Positions 1-8,015 of a stretch of 64,000 bases of DNA are shown here, in pieces; position 1 is the first letter of the stretch, and each line of letters starts with the position of its first letter. The translations under genes were made by a program, and so were the position numbers. Source of the stretch: Fertoeibacter niger (GTDB taxonomy: Bacteria; Pseudomonadota; Alphaproteobacteria; Rhodobacterales; Rhodobacteraceae). The notes beneath the pieces were generated by a model. The model did not search any database, was not told the origin of the DNA, and saw nothing but the letters and a program-made list of their open reading frames with translations. The stretch lies in contig NZ_WHUT02000001.1 of NCBI RefSeq assembly GCF_009380135.2, forward strand, positions 124,001 to 188,000, written 5' to 3'.

Positions 1-643
1 AGCGGCCAACCTCGCGCGCGTAATAGCCCGCGGCATTCACCACATATTCGCAGCGAATCTCGCCCTTGGGGGTGGAAATCACCCATTCCGCACCTTCGCG
101 CCGCACGCCGGTGGCGGGGCAGAACCGCTCGATCCGCGCACCAAGGCTGCGCGCGCCCTTGGCCAGGGCCTGCGTCAGCTGCGCGGGGTCAATGTCGCCA
201 TCATAGGGATCATACAGCGCGCCGGTCAGGTCATGGGTTTCAAGGAACGGATATTTCGCGGCAATCTCGCCGGGGGCCAGCGTCTCAAGATCCATGCCCT
301 GATAGCGCCCCATCCCCACAACGCGCTGGAATTCCTGCATCCGCTCGCGGCTGTGCGCCAGCCGGACGGAACCCGTCACATGATAATTCATCGGGTAATC
401 CACCGCATCGCCCAGACCGCGATACAACTCGGCCGAATAGCGCTGCATGTTCATGATCGACCAGCTTGACGAAAACGTGGGCACATTGCCCGCCGCATGC
501 CAGGTGCTGCCCGCCGTCAGCTCGTTCTTTTCCAGCAACACGCAATCTGTCCAGCCGGCGCGTGCCAGATGGTAAAGGCATGATGCCCCCACCGCCCCGC
601 CACCGATGATCACCACTCGCGCTGTCGTCGGAAAACCGGCCAT
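1..643 (-). CDS. FAD-dependent oxidoreductase, dimethylglycine/sarcosine dehydrogenase-like (N-terminal part)
   Basis: The N-terminal 214 residues of a minus-strand gene are present; the rest lies beyond base 1. A dinucleotide-binding motif GGGAVG (residues 14-19) follows VVII, an acidic residue E38 ends the second strand, and TAGSTWHAAGN (43-53) is the signature region of dimethylglycine and sarcosine dehydrogenases. In characterised DMGDH the histidine of this motif binds FAD covalently; here it is H49. The family demethylates N-methylated amines oxidatively and often carries a C-terminal GcvT-like folate domain, which cannot be seen here. ATG at 643 is the first start and gives a standard N-terminus. 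It is transcribed divergently from a LysR gene 100 bases away, so that regulator may control it. The exact substrate is unknown. Confidence 0.85.
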   Translation of the reverse strand, partial: MAGFPTTARVVIIGGGAVGASCLYHLARAGWTDCVLLEKNELTAGSTWHAAGNVPTFSSSWSIMNMQRYSAELYRGLGDAVDYPMNYHVTGSVRLAHSRERMQEFQRVVGMGRYQGMDLETLAPGEIAAKYPFLETHDLTGALYDPYDGDIDPAQLTQALAKGARSLGARIERFCPATGVRREGAEWVISTPKGEIRCEYVVNAAGYYAREVGR

Positions 644-715
644 GAACCACCCCTTGATTTGCCCGCAGTATCCGCGCGCCACGCGGCAGTTTCAATTCGT
701 GAAAGAGTGGTCTAT

Positions 716-734
716 TGATCGGAAAATCCGATCA
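716..734. promoter_or_regulatory. Palindromic operator, probable LysR-family binding site
   Basis: TGATCGGAAAATCCGATCA is a perfect inverted repeat with 8-base arms (716-723 and 727-734) around AAA. Its core fits the LysR consensus T-N11-A and the related ATC-N9-GAT form. It lies between the divergent flavoprotein gene (start 643) and the LysR gene (start 744), ending 9 bases before the LysR start codon. It overlaps or abuts that gene's ribosome binding site, which suggests autoregulation as well as control of the divergent gene. The role is inferred from position and symmetry. Confidence 0.6.
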
Positions 735-743
735 GGGGCGCCA

Positions 744-1589
744 ATGCAGACCGATCTTCTGGAAACCTTTCTCGACCTGGTGGACAGCCGCAGCTTCAGC
801 CGCAGCGCGGAACGTCTGGGCGTCACGCAATCCACCGTATCGGCCCGCGTCGTGGCGCTGGAAACGGCGCTTGGCACCCGGCTGTTCGACCGTTCGCGCG
901 CGGGCACGGCGCTGACCGCAGAAGGTGTGAAATTCGAATCCCACGCCCGTGCCCTGCGGCATGGCTGGGCCGAGGCGCGGCGCGCGGTGCAGCCGGGGGC
1001 GGGGCAAAGCCTGCGCATCGGCATCCAGACCGATCTGGCGGCGGCGCGCATCGGCGATTGGGTGGCCGGGTTCCGCGCCCGCCTGCCCGGTGTCGCCTTC
1101 TACATCGAGCCGGATTATTCCAACCAGATGTGCGAGGATCTGCTGCGCGGCAGCCTTGATTTTGCGGTGATGTTCAGCCCCCGCGCGCAGGCCGACCTGC
1201 ATTTCACCACGCTGGGCGAGGTGCGCTACCGCATGGTCAGTTCCGATACCGACCGGCGGGCGGGGTTGCTGGCTGAGCGTTGCATCCGCGCCGCCTATTC
1301 CCCGGCGTTCGAGGACCAGCACCGCCAGTTGCTGCCCGAATTGCAGCAGGCCCCACTGGCCGCCGGGCAGAATGCGGCGGTGGCGGGGTTGCTGGCCAGC
1401 CTGGGCGGTGCCGGTTTCGTGCTGGAAGAGACGGCGGCGGCGCTGATCGCGGGGCAGGGGTTTCGCGCCGTGGCGGATGTGCCCGTGATCACCCAGCCGG
1501 TCTATGCCGCGCTGCACCTGCGGCACCGCACCTCGCCGCTGCACCGGCGGCTGTTGCGCAGCGTGCAGCGGCATTTCGCGCCGCGCTGA
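744..1589 (+). CDS. LysR-family transcriptional regulator
   Basis: This 281-residue protein has the standard LysR layout: an N-terminal winged helix-turn-helix (about residues 1-60, with SFSRSAERLGVTQSTVSARV as the helix-turn-helix) and a periplasmic-binding-protein-like effector domain from about residue 85 (LRIGIQTDLAAARIGDWV onward). ATG 744 is preferred over upstream starts because MQTDLLETFLDLVDSRSF is the usual LysR beginning and AGGGG lies just upstream. It is divergent from the DMGDH-like flavoprotein gene and sits directly behind a perfect palindrome. The arrangement suggests it senses the substrate or product of the neighbouring oxidoreductase. The inducer cannot be read from sequence. 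Confidence 0.9.
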   Translation: MQTDLLETFLDLVDSRSFSRSAERLGVTQSTVSARVVALETALGTRLFDRSRAGTALTAEGVKFESHARALRHGWAEARRAVQPGAGQSLRIGIQTDLAAARIGDWVAGFRARLPGVAFYIEPDYSNQMCEDLLRGSLDFAVMFSPRAQADLHFTTLGEVRYRMVSSDTDRRAGLLAERCIRAAYSPAFEDQHRQLLPELQQAPLAAGQNAAVAGLLASLGGAGFVLEETAAALIAGQGFRAVADVPVITQPVYAALHLRHRTSPLHRRLLRSVQRHFAPR

Positions 1590-1597
1590 GCCGGGCC

Positions 1598-1644
1598 AAA
1601 TTTTTTGGAGAAAAAATTTCTCAAAAGTTTTTTCAAAAACTTTT
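1598..1644. terminator. Twin AT-rich hairpins between convergent genes
   Basis: Two perfect stem-loops lie back to back between the convergent LysR and SDR genes. AAATTTTTT (1598-1606) pairs with AAAAAATTT (1611-1619) around GGAG, and AAAAGTTTTT (1623-1632) pairs with AAAAACTTTT (1635-1644) around TC. Both strands have T tracts, so bidirectional termination is the likely role. The AT-rich stems are unusual in this high-GC setting. Confidence 0.6.
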
Positions 1645-1670
1645 GCTGCGACGCTGCGACGCCGCGGCAC

Positions 1671-2333
1671 TCAGCCGATTGCGCTGATGATCCGCGCCGC
1701 CTCGGCCCGCGGGTCGGCCAGCCCGCTGCGGTCTTCACCCGGAAAGAACCGTGCGCGGGTGGCGGTGGGCATTGGCGCCGGGGTGGCGATCACCACGCGC
1801 GGGCCGGTCTTTGCGGTTTCGGCAGCCCAGCTTTGCGCCAGCGCGATCTGCGCCGATTTGGTCGCGCCATATGCGGCAAAGAATTTCGCCCCGCCGCGCG
1901 GATCGTCCAGAAACAGCGCCGTGCCACTGGGCGAGGCGCGCAGCAAGGGTTCAATCAGAGGTATCAGGTTGCCCGTGGCGCGCAGGTTGATGGCCAGCGA
2001 TTTTTCCCAATCCTTGCCGTCCAGATGCGCGGCAGGGGCCATGGGCGCGGCATGCACCGCCGCATGCACCCACAGATCCAGCCGCCCCCAGCGGTCATGC
2101 AGCGACCGGCAGAGGTGCTGCATGGCGTCAGGATTGGTGATGTCCATCGGGGCCAGCGTCAGCGCGCCGCCTCCCGGCTGGCGTTTGGCCTTCACCCGGT
2201 CATCCAGTTCTTCCAGCCCGCCAACGGTGCGGGCCAGCGCCACCACATGCCAGCCGCGCGCGGCCAGTTCCTCGGCCATGGCGGCACCTAGGCCACGGGA
2301 TGCGCCGGTGACAAGGGCGATGCGCTGGTTCAT
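1671..2333 (-). CDS. Short-chain dehydrogenase/reductase (SDR)
   Basis: This 220-residue protein has the Rossmann cofactor motif TGASRGLG (residues 9-16) and the catalytic YxxxK as YGATK. A helical segment follows with TPAPMPT where classical SDRs have their PG motif. The usual NAG of strand 4 appears as HAAVHAA, which is atypical but common in this subfamily. Its length is slightly below the usual 240-260. The gene lies downstream of purF on the same strand with an 87-base gap that holds a dispersed repeat, so it may be expressed separately. The substrate is unknown. Similar proteins are annotated only as SDR oxidoreductases. Confidence 0.85.
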   Translation of the reverse strand: MNQRIALVTGASRGLGAAMAEELAARGWHVVALARTVGGLEELDDRVKAKRQPGGGALTLAPMDITNPDAMQHLCRSLHDRWGRLDLWVHAAVHAAPMAPAAHLDGKDWEKSLAINLRATGNLIPLIEPLLRASPSGTALFLDDPRGGAKFFAAYGATKSAQIALAQSWAAETAKTGPRVVIATPAPMPTATRARFFPGEDRSGLADPRAEAARIISAIG

Positions 2334-2376
2334 GCTGGGGCCTTTCAGTGCAGCCGGGGCGCGGGCTGCCGCTGTC

Positions 2377-2412
2377 GAGGCCTCCGGCGGGGATATTCAA
2401 GGACAGAAAATG
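2377..2412 (-). repeat. Dispersed intergenic repeat, copy A (GGAGGCCTCC subtype)
   Basis: On the plus strand this copy reads GAGGCCTCCGGCGGGGATAT, then TCAAGGACAGAAAATG. It lies directly after the purF stop codon. Read from purF it runs CATTTTCTGTCC, TTGAATATCCCCG, CCGGAGGCCTC, the same orientation as the copies at 13099, 24931, 31884 and 39319 relative to their upstream genes. A transcription-ending or mRNA-stabilising role is possible. Confidence 0.65.
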
Positions 2413-2420
2413 CCGAGGCG

Positions 2421-3887
2421 CTATTGCGCAGCCTTCAGCATTTCGAAGCCCTGTTCGATCTTGTCAGACGGGGCGACGGGATACTGGCCCGAGAAACAGG
2501 CGTCGCAATATTGCGGGGATGCGTTGTCGCGTCCCTGCGCCTCGCCCGCCGCGCGGTAGAGCCCGTCAAGCGTGATGAAGCGCAGCGAATTGACGCCGAT
2601 CCAGTCGCGCATCTCGTCTTCCGACATGTTTGCAGCCAGCAATTTGCTGCGCTCGGGCGTGTCAACGCCGTAGAAGCACGGCCAGGCGGTGGGGGGCGAG
2701 GCGATGCGGAAATGGACCTCGGCGGCCCCGGCCTCAAGGATCATGTCCTTGATCTTGCGGCTGGTGGTGCCGCGCACCACCGAGTCGTCCACCAGGATCA
2801 CCCGCTTGCCCTTGATCAGCGCGCGGTTCACGTTCAGCTTCAGCCGCACGCCCATGTTGCGGATGGACTCGGTCGGTTCGATGAAGGTGCGGCCCATGTA
2901 TTGATTGCGGATGATGCCCATCGCATAGGGGATACCGCTTTCCTGGCTGTAGCCGATGGCGGCAGGGGTGCCAGAATCGGGCACCGGGCAGACAAGATCA
3001 GCCTCGACCGGGGCCTCGCGCGCCAGTTCCACGCCGATCTGGCGGCGGGTTTCATAGACGGAACGGCCGCCGAGGATAGAATCGGGGCGGCTGAAATACA
3101 CATGTTCAAAGATGCAGAACCGCGATTTGGCAGGGGCGAAGGGCCGGGTGGATGTGACCTTGCCATCCTCGATCACCACCATTTCGCCAGGTTCGATCTC
3201 GCGGATGAACTCGGCCCCGATGATGTCGAGCCCGCAGGTTTCCGAACTCAGAGCCCAGGCGGTGTCGGAGATCCGGCCCAGCACAAGCGGGCGCACGCCC
3301 AAAGGGTCGCGCACGCCGATCAGTTTGGTGCGCGTCATGGCCACCACGGAAAACGCGCCTTCGACCCGGCGCAGCGCATCCTTGATGCGTTCAGAGATGT
3401 TCTTCTGGATCGACCGCGCCATCAGATGGATGATGCATTCGCTGTCGGATGATGATTGAAAGATCGATCCGCGTTCGATCAGCTCACGCCGCAGCGCGGC
3501 AGCATTGGTGAGGTTGCCGTTATGGGCAATCGCCGCACCGCCCATCGAAAACTCGCCAAAGAACGGCTGCACGTCGCGGATCGCGGTGGCCCCTTTGGAC
3601 CCGGCGGTGGAATAGCGCACATGGCCGATGGCCAGCGGCCCGGGCAGGGTTTCCATCACATCGGCATTGGTGAAATTGTCGCGCACATAGCCGAAGCGCC
3701 GGGCCGAGTTGAAGCCATGTTCCGGGTGGTGGCTGACGATGCCGCCCGCCTCTTGCCCGCGGTGTTGCAGGGCGTGCAGGCCAAGGGCCACGAAGTTTGC
3801 CGCATCCGTCACGCCGATCACGCCGAAGATGCCGCATTCCTCTTTCAGCTTATCGTCGTCGAAAGGATGGCTCAGGAATGGGCGCAT
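2421..3887 (-). CDS. purF: Amidophosphoribosyltransferase (first step of de novo purine synthesis)
   Basis: This enzyme forms phosphoribosylamine from PRPP and glutamine. The 488-residue protein has a short propeptide that would be removed to expose Cys18 (KEECGIFGVIG), the N-terminal nucleophile of the glutaminase domain. The phosphoribosyltransferase domain carries the PRPP loop VILVDDSVVRGTTS. Four cysteines, in SRFCIFEHVYF, WPCFYG and YCDACFSG, match the positions that bind a [4Fe-4S] cluster in the Bacillus-type enzyme, so this is the iron-sulfur, propeptide-bearing class. It lies downstream of cvpA on the same strand, the widely conserved cvpA-purF order. Confidence 0.97.
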   Translation of the reverse strand: MRPFLSHPFDDDKLKEECGIFGVIGVTDAANFVALGLHALQHRGQEAGGIVSHHPEHGFNSARRFGYVRDNFTNADVMETLPGPLAIGHVRYSTAGSKGATAIRDVQPFFGEFSMGGAAIAHNGNLTNAAALRRELIERGSIFQSSSDSECIIHLMARSIQKNISERIKDALRRVEGAFSVVAMTRTKLIGVRDPLGVRPLVLGRISDTAWALSSETCGLDIIGAEFIREIEPGEMVVIEDGKVTSTRPFAPAKSRFCIFEHVYFSRPDSILGGRSVYETRRQIGVELAREAPVEADLVCPVPDSGTPAAIGYSQESGIPYAMGIIRNQYMGRTFIEPTESIRNMGVRLKLNVNRALIKGKRVILVDDSVVRGTTSRKIKDMILEAGAAEVHFRIASPPTAWPCFYGVDTPERSKLLAANMSEDEMRDWIGVNSLRFITLDGLYRAAGEAQGRDNASPQYCDACFSGQYPVAPSDKIEQGFEMLKAAQ

Positions 3888-3990
3888 GTGCGGGGCTCCG
3901 AATCCGAGGGGCTGGGTCGCCCCTCATGTAGTCGCTTGTCACCCCAGTGTCACGGGGCGATGCGCCGCAGCCCGTCACCGCGCCGTGAAC

Positions 3991-4593
3991 TCAGTTGCCA
4001 GCGGCGGGCGCAGGGGCCGCTTCGACCGGGGCGGCCGGGGCTGTGCAGCTGCCCACCAGCGATTCATACTGTGCCACGACCCAACCCGGCGCATCCGAGG
4101 GGATGTTTTCGTCGATGTTCTGCTGGAAGGACGCGAACACCTTGGCCGAGCGCGAATTGTCCACCATCGGCACGGTATCGGCGGCCACGGCGCGGTCATA
4201 GACGATGAAGGCCACCGCCACCAGCAGGATGCCCCGGATCACGCCGAACAGGAACCCCAGCCCCTGATCAATGCCCCCCAGCGCCGACCGCTGGATGACG
4301 GATGAGAACAGCGGCGTGAACAGCGACATGATCACAAGGCCAAGCGCGAACACGGCGGCAAAGGCGGCGATGATGCCCAACTCGCAGCTGTCGCCCAGAA
4401 ATTCACCGATCACCGGCAGCTCGCGCACCAGGGGCTGCGCCTGCGGGGCGAAGATAAAGGCCAGCACCGCGGCACCGATCCAGCCCGCAATCGCCATGAC
4501 CTCGCGCACCACGCCGCGCGAATAGGCCAGGATCGCCGAAAGCACGATGATCACCGCCACCACAGCGTCTATCAGGGTAAAGCCGTCCATCAT
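3991..4593 (-). CDS. cvpA: CvpA family inner-membrane protein
   Basis: This 200-residue protein has four hydrophobic segments in the first 150 residues, opening with FTLIDAVVAVIIVLSAILAY and the conserved YSRGVVREVMAIAGWIGA that marks the CvpA/colicin V production family. The C-terminal 50 residues are soluble and end in a Pro/Ala-rich tail. CvpA proteins contribute to envelope robustness in enterobacteria, but their molecular activity is not established. The gene lies between radA and purF on the same strand; the conserved cvpA-purF linkage supports the assignment. Confidence 0.9.
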   Translation of the reverse strand: MMDGFTLIDAVVAVIIVLSAILAYSRGVVREVMAIAGWIGAAVLAFIFAPQAQPLVRELPVIGEFLGDSCELGIIAAFAAVFALGLVIMSLFTPLFSSVIQRSALGGIDQGLGFLFGVIRGILLVAVAFIVYDRAVAADTVPMVDNSRSAKVFASFQQNIDENIPSDAPGWVVAQYESLVGSCTAPAAPVEAAPAPAAGN

Positions 4594-4641
4594 CCGCTCC
4601 TCAAGGGCTTGTCCTGCCCCGATTATTTCGTTTTCGGGGCA

Positions 4642-6003
4642 TCAGCCCGCCCCGAACATTTCGCCCACGAAAGCCGTCAGATCGGCCATTTCGCGCACCC
4701 GCATTCCTTCGCCGCCCCCGGTTTTCGACCGGGCGGGCAGCGCCGCCTGTGAAAAACCAAGTTTCGACGCTTCTTTCAACCTGTTTTCGGTCTGCGTCAC
4801 CGGGCGCAGCGCACCCGACAGGCTGATTTCGCCGAATAGCACCATGTCTGGCGGAATTGCCACATCTTCGCGCGCTGACAAAAGGGCTGCCGCAACGGCA
4901 AGGTCGGCTGCGGGTTCACTGACCCGCATTCCGCCTGCCACGTTCAGGAACACGTCAAGCCCGGCAAAAGGGATGGCGCAGCGCGCCTCCAGCACCGCAA
5001 GGATGGTGGATAGGCGGCCCGAGTCGATGCCCACCACCGTGCGGCGCGGGGTGCCCAGCGTCGATGGCGCAACCAACGCCTGAATTTCGGTCAGCACCGG
5101 GCGCGTGCCCTCGATTCCCGCAAAGACCGCCGAACCGGGCGCGGGCGCGTCACGGTCCGACAGGAACAGCGCCGAGGGGTTCGTCACCTGCGCCAGCCCC
5201 ATGCCGGTCATCTCGAACACGCCGATCTCATCCGCCGGGCCGAAGCGGTTCTTCACCGCGCGCAATATGCGGAACTGGTGGCCCCGCTCGCCCTCGAAAT
5301 AAAGCACGGTATCGACCATGTGTTCCACCACGCGGGGGCCGGCGATCTGGCCCTCCTTCGTCACATGGCCCACCAGCACCACCGCCACGCCGCGCCGCTT
5401 GGCGAATGTCACCAGCTCATGCGCCGCCGCCCGCACCTGGCTGACCGAGCCGGGGGCACTGTCCACCGTATCCAGCCACATGGTCTGGATCGAATCGATG
5501 ACCGCCAGCGCCGGGCGTTCGGCATCCAGCGTGGTCAGGATGTCGCGCAGGTTGGTCTCTGTCCCCAGAATCACCGGCGCGTCGGTCAGACCCAGCCGCG
5601 CCGCGCGCATCTGCACCTGCGCCGCCGCCTCCTCGCCCGAGATATACATGCATTTCAGCCCGGTGCGGGCAAAGCTGGCCGCCGCCTGAAGCAGCAGCGT
5701 GGATTTGCCGATGCCCGGATCGCCACCCACCAGAATGGCCGATGCGGGCACAAGGCCGCCGCCCAGCACTCGGTCCAATTCCTCCATCCCCGAGGGCGCA
5801 CGGGGCGGGGCGGCCTCTTGCGTCGCCAGATCGGTCAGCGGGATGGCCCGCCCCTTGGCCCCCAGCGCCTTGGGGCCAGCCGACAGCGGCGCCTCCTCGG
5901 CAATGGTGTTCCACCCCCCGCAGGCATCACAGCGACCCACCCATTTCTTGTGGACGGCCCCGCAGGCGGAACAGGTGAAGGTGTGGGCGGGTGGCTTGGC
6001 CAT
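4642..6003 (-). CDS. radA: DNA repair protein RadA
   Basis: RadA is a RecA-related ATPase that promotes branch migration during recombinational repair. The 453-residue product has a C4 zinc finger (C11, C14, C25, C28), a Walker A motif GGDPGIGKST (93-102), the RadA-specific KNRFG motif (251-255), and a C-terminal Lon-like domain (LDVFLNVAGGMRVSEPAADL). ATG at 6003 (MAKPPAHTF) is chosen over the start at 6018 because the zinc finger then begins at the usual distance; no strong ribosome binding site distinguishes them. It heads the radA-cvpA-purF run. Confidence 0.96.
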   Translation of the reverse strand: MAKPPAHTFTCSACGAVHKKWVGRCDACGGWNTIAEEAPLSAGPKALGAKGRAIPLTDLATQEAAPPRAPSGMEELDRVLGGGLVPASAILVGGDPGIGKSTLLLQAAASFARTGLKCMYISGEEAAAQVQMRAARLGLTDAPVILGTETNLRDILTTLDAERPALAVIDSIQTMWLDTVDSAPGSVSQVRAAAHELVTFAKRRGVAVVLVGHVTKEGQIAGPRVVEHMVDTVLYFEGERGHQFRILRAVKNRFGPADEIGVFEMTGMGLAQVTNPSALFLSDRDAPAPGSAVFAGIEGTRPVLTEIQALVAPSTLGTPRRTVVGIDSGRLSTILAVLEARCAIPFAGLDVFLNVAGGMRVSEPAADLAVAAALLSAREDVAIPPDMVLFGEISLSGALRPVTQTENRLKEASKLGFSQAALPARSKTGGGEGMRVREMADLTAFVGEMFGAG

Positions 6004-6153
6004 GGCGCGTTGATGCAACGGAACGGGGGCGGGGGCAATGGGGGAGGAGGGGGGGCTTGGTGGTCGTCTGAACTGTGTCGCACTCGCGCGCTACCCTTGG
6101 CACTCAGTCTCCGCAAACTTGTTATGTGGTATCAAAAAACACCATTTGTGGCC

Positions 6154-7239
6154 TCAACGCCAATCCTGAAAGCTCTGGCTATAGCCGCGTTCGGTCAGAA
6201 TTTTGGCGGTGAGTTCGTTCCATTTAAAGCTACCCGAAAAGATTTTCACTGCTTTGGTGGTTACGGGCCATGGAAAATCCCTGAGATAATCACTGTTTAG
6301 TGCAACTTTTGCTGAATGAAAGTCACGCAAGCGCGCTTGGTGCTCGAGACCAACGAGCCTTGCGAGCTCCTTGCAATTGAAAAGTGACAGGCGCTCAAGC
6401 TGTGCGCCAGTCAGGTCCACGGATTTCAACTGAAGCTGATCTTCGATCCGCAGATTGCGCAAGCAAGGAAAACGCGACAAATCTCCTAATGACTGAAATC
6501 CGCGAACACGCAGTATCTGTAAGGTTTGCAGTGTCTTGCTGGAAAACTCGTCGATAGTGTCCCGGCCGCCAAGGATCAGGGTCAACTTTTCAAGAGCCGG
6601 AAGCACGCGTAAGAAGGCTATGCTTTGTACCTTTGCAAAAGAACCGAGTGTGACTTCCTTGAGATTGCATAAGCGGGCAATGGCGTCGATACCCCTGGAA
6701 TGACCCTGAACAAAAAGCCTTTCCAGCGACGAGCATTTTGACAGGGGAGTCAGATCTAGGTTTCGCTTTCTGTTTTCGCTCAACGTGAGCGATGTAAGAC
6801 GTCGAAGATCGAGCCTTTCGAGCAAATCCGGGCGGTCAAATTCGAAAACTCCAAAATGTAGAGCAGACAAGCGTTGCAGACCCAACAGAACGTCTTCGTT
6901 CAATATGTTATTCAAACAGTCAAGCGACAGGGTTTTTACGTCAGGTAGTTCCCTCAGAACTGCTGCGTCAAAACTTGAACCATAATGACCATAAAACCTT
7001 ACCTCCAGCCAGTCCGATGACTCACGGCAAATGTCGTTCAATGCCCGCAAGAGATGAGGTGTATAGGCGCCTGCATGACTGAATTGAACAACAAACTTAC
7101 CGGGCGTCCCCATCTTTTCGGCGATTAGGAGCGGTGAGAGGGAAGTCGGATTTTCTATTCTTCTTGGATCAAGATTCACTGTGGACCCCCTTGCAAGCCA
7201 GTCAGAAGTTGTGCCGCCATATTGCTTTCGATGAGGCAA
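6154..7239 (-). CDS. Leucine-rich-repeat protein of unknown function, probably acquired
   Basis: The 361-residue product has irregular leucine-rich repeats through most of its length (LDLRRLTSLTLSEN, CSSLERLFVQGHS, LCNLKEVTLGSFA, LPALEKLTLILGG, LQTLQILRVRGFQ, FPCLRNLRIEDQL, AQLERLSLFNCKE), predicting a curved protein-binding surface. No signal peptide, membrane segment or catalytic domain is evident. The DNA is visibly AT-richer than its neighbours, with many AAA, TTT and ATT codons, suggesting horizontal acquisition. The first start is TTG at 7239 with a weak ribosome binding site; ATG at 7113 (MGTPGKFVVQF) is an alternative. The frame is open back to the stop of the preceding PqiA-like gene. 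Function unknown. Confidence 0.75.
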   Translation of the reverse strand: MPHRKQYGGTTSDWLARGSTVNLDPRRIENPTSLSPLLIAEKMGTPGKFVVQFSHAGAYTPHLLRALNDICRESSDWLEVRFYGHYGSSFDAAVLRELPDVKTLSLDCLNNILNEDVLLGLQRLSALHFGVFEFDRPDLLERLDLRRLTSLTLSENRKRNLDLTPLSKCSSLERLFVQGHSRGIDAIARLCNLKEVTLGSFAKVQSIAFLRVLPALEKLTLILGGRDTIDEFSSKTLQTLQILRVRGFQSLGDLSRFPCLRNLRIEDQLQLKSVDLTGAQLERLSLFNCKELARLVGLEHQARLRDFHSAKVALNSDYLRDFPWPVTTKAVKIFSGSFKWNELTAKILTERGYSQSFQDWR

Positions 7240-7296
7240 CTCGGCAACAATTGCTGGCGAAATGAATGCTTCATCCGCAATGCCAACTGCTTCCGC

Positions 7297-7734
7297 TCAC
7301 CCCCTCCGCCCCGCCATCACCGACACCACCAGCGACGCCAGAATGCACCCGGTAAAGAAATACAGCCCCCAGGCCACCTCCACCCGTGCCAGCCCCACCC
7401 CCTTGATTACCACGATATAGAGCGCGATCAGGAACACATCGGCCATCGCCAGTTTGCCCAGCACATGCAGGGCAGGCAGCAGGCGGGGGGACAGCAGGCG
7501 GGCATGGATCAGGGCGAGGGCGATGGTTTTCAGATAGGGCGCGAACAGTGCAAAGACTGTGACCACCAGCGCCAGCAAAACATCGGTGCCCCACAGCGCC
7601 TGCAACCCCGAGATCACCGAAATCTCCGACAGGCCGAACAGCGGCAGCACCCCGGCCCGCATCAAAGGTGCGAACCAGGACAGCGGGAACAGGATCAGCA
7701 GGGCCAGATTGGCCAGCGGCAGGGGGCGCAGCAT
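7297..7734 (-). CDS. PqiA-domain (paraquat-inducible protein A-like) membrane protein
   Basis: This 145-residue protein has a single PqiA unit with four hydrophobic segments: LANLALLILFPLSWFAPL, the segment around VLLALVVTVFALFAPYLKTIALAL, LAMADVFLIALYIVVIKGVG and LYFFTGCILASLVVSVMAG. The KLAMADVFLIALYIVVIKG stretch is typical of the family. E. coli PqiA has two such units and works with MCE-domain PqiB in lipid traffic between membranes; this is the short form. No MCE gene is adjacent, though an MlaEF-type transporter lies 2 kb away. CGAGG precedes ATG 7734. Confidence 0.85.
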   Translation of the reverse strand: MLRPLPLANLALLILFPLSWFAPLMRAGVLPLFGLSEISVISGLQALWGTDVLLALVVTVFALFAPYLKTIALALIHARLLSPRLLPALHVLGKLAMADVFLIALYIVVIKGVGLARVEVAWGLYFFTGCILASLVVSVMAGRRG

Positions 7735-8015
7735 GGGGGCCTCGGGGGTATGGGCCGGCGACGGGGCCGGGTGGCCGCAACCTGACCGGGGGGCCGTTAG
7801 CGGTCAAGACCCGGGTTCGCGGCGCGCCGATTGCGCCGCCCCATCACCGCGGGGAAGGCGGCAGTCCCAAGCGACAGGTGCAGCGCCTGCATCACCTCGG
7901 GCGCATCCCGGCACCGGCAGGCGGCCTTCACAGTCAGGCGGACGGCACGAGATCAGGGGCTTTGCCCCGCGCGGGCCAATTTCGGGCGGCCGCCCTGCCC
8001 ATCGCGCAACCGATG
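7735..8015. other. Intergenic stretch without a recognisable gene
   Basis: These 281 bases separate the coiled-coil membrane protein gene from the PqiA-like gene, both on the minus strand. They are GC-rich, and the short open frames across them show no convincing start, ribosome binding site or protein signature. I see no clear terminator or repeat. A promoter for the PqiA-like gene is expected near 7740-7800 but is not obvious. Confidence 0.5.
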
